Shown here one piece after another: positions 6,753 to 7,001 of a DNA stretch of 7,001 nucleotides. Every line of letters begins with the position of its first letter. Position 1 is the first letter of the stretch. Under the pieces are notes generated by a model, which did no database searches, was not told where the DNA came from, and worked only from the letters and a program-made list of their open reading frames with translations. The translations under genes and the position numbers were made by a program. Origin of the DNA: Chloroflexota bacterium. GTDB lineage: Bacteria > Chloroflexota > Dehalococcoidia > Lucifugimonadales > Lucifugimonadaceae. The stretch spans positions 1 to 7,001 of the forward strand of contig NZTZ01000018.1 in the NCBI GenBank assembly GCA_002703265.1, in the 5' to 3' direction.

Positions 6753-6848
6753 TTTTAAACTAATTTTCTAGTATATTCTTAAAATACTTAAATTTACTGA
6801 TTATTACTAGTTAAATTATAAGCAGAGTTTTATGTGAATTTGAAAGAT
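6753..6848 (-). other. Intergenic region upstream of the his operon
   Basis: These 96 very A/T-rich bases separate the unrecognised upstream gene from hisZ. They contain the candidate promoter described separately. I see no run of histidine codons that would indicate a leader-peptide attenuator, no T-box-like structure, and no G/C-rich hairpin with a T-tract that would terminate the upstream gene. Read-through from the upstream gene into hisZ is therefore possible. Confidence 0.6.
6815..6844 (-). promoter_or_regulatory. Candidate sigma-70-type promoter for hisZGDCB
   Basis: Read on the minus strand, 6844-6839 is TTCAAA (4 of 6 matches to TTGACA). After an 18-base spacer, 6820-6815 is TATAAT, a perfect -10 box, with a nearby TG four bases before it. 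Transcription would start near 6808 and leave a leader of about 55 bases before the TTG of hisZ. In DNA this A/T-rich, a perfect -10 box can arise by chance, so the call rests mainly on its position upstream of a five-gene operon. Confidence 0.4.
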
Positions 6849-7001
6849 TTATACTGGCATTTTTCTACCAGTTTTATTTCTCCCATATTCAATTAGTTCT
6901 TTTTGCTCGCTATCAGAAAGCATTTGTGGAATACCAATCATCTTGCAGCCAAGCTCATCAATTATATAATCAAGCCTTTCTATTTGAGTCATACTTTCAT
7001 C
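6849..7001 (-). CDS. Unrecognised minus-strand gene, 3' end (or complete small protein)
   Basis: An open frame enters from the right edge and ends in TAA at 6849-6851, giving 50 visible residues. It contains an internal ATG at 6990-6992, from which a 47-residue product beginning MTQIERLDYIIDELGC could start. No convincing Shine-Dalgarno precedes that ATG, so it may equally be the C-terminus of a longer protein. The visible part has an amphipathic, helix-prone segment (IERLDYIIDEL), a single Cys, the stretch MIGIPQMLSDSEQKELIEYG and a basic tail ending in KMPV. I do not recognise the family and assign no function. It points the same way as the his operon and ends 96 bases before hisZ. Codon use looks like that of its neighbours. 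Confidence 0.5.
   Translation of the reverse strand, partial: DESMTQIERLDYIIDELGCKMIGIPQMLSDSEQKELIEYGRNKTGRKMPV

Noticed and set aside
6770..6775. TATACT (minus strand) as an alternative -10 box close to hisZ
   Set aside because: No -35-like hexamer lies at a suitable distance. The TATAAT at 6815-6820 is a better match with a partial -35.
6768..6810. CTAGTA/TACTAG inverted repeat in the hisZ leader as an attenuator or operator
   Set aside because: The arms are only 6 bases with a 31-base loop, and the pairing does not extend inward or outward. This is expected by chance in such A/T-rich sequence.
1..7001. CRISPR array, transposon, tRNA/rRNA, toxin-antitoxin or defence system
   Set aside because: I found no regularly spaced repeats, transposase or integrase motifs, RNA gene signatures or defence domains. 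Nearly every base is accounted for by housekeeping biosynthesis and envelope redox genes.

Overview
This is an AT-rich (roughly 30% G+C by eye), tightly packed bacterial segment using the standard genetic code. Gaps between genes are 0 to 17 bases inside each gene cluster, and three intact genes appear to start with TTG. The style is that of a streamlined free-living, possibly marine, bacterium. The HisC active-site context (SFSKWAGLAGLRLGY), the GPTE motif in HisD and the hisZ-hisG-hisD-hisC-hisB order remind me of Chloroflexota (for example SAR202-like marine lineages). That placement is an impression from memory, not a phylogenetic result.

Left part (1-1341, plus strand): a three-gene cluster. 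It opens with a DsbB/BdbC-type membrane disulfide oxidoreductase whose 5' end may lie outside the window. Next is a thioredoxin-fold lipoprotein with a C-S-H-C active site. Last is purS, the small subunit of the PurSQL FGAM synthase. The first two plausibly form an envelope disulfide-exchange pair. purS follows four bases later, but no purQ or purL follows it.

Middle and right part (1336-6752, minus strand): a compact histidine biosynthesis operon transcribed hisZ-hisG-hisD-hisC-hisB. The junctions are 1 base, a 4-base ATGA overlap, 0 bases and 17 bases. HisZ and HisG would form the ATP phosphoribosyltransferase (step 1). HisB (IGP dehydratase), HisC (aminotransferase) and HisD (dehydrogenase) catalyse the dehydratase, transaminase and final oxidation steps. 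hisI/E, hisA, hisH, hisF and the phosphatase are not in the window. The hisB and purS genes converge and overlap by 6 bases.

Right edge (6753-7001): a 96-base intergenic region with a reasonable candidate promoter for the his operon, then the 3' end of an unrecognised minus-strand gene.

Nothing here looks like a new defence, mobile or RNA system. The points most worth a second look are a long-form HisG (with the C-terminal regulatory domain) paired with a HisZ that carries an extra C-terminal domain, the DsbA-like CxHC motif in the lipoprotein beside the DsbB homologue, and the isolated purS.
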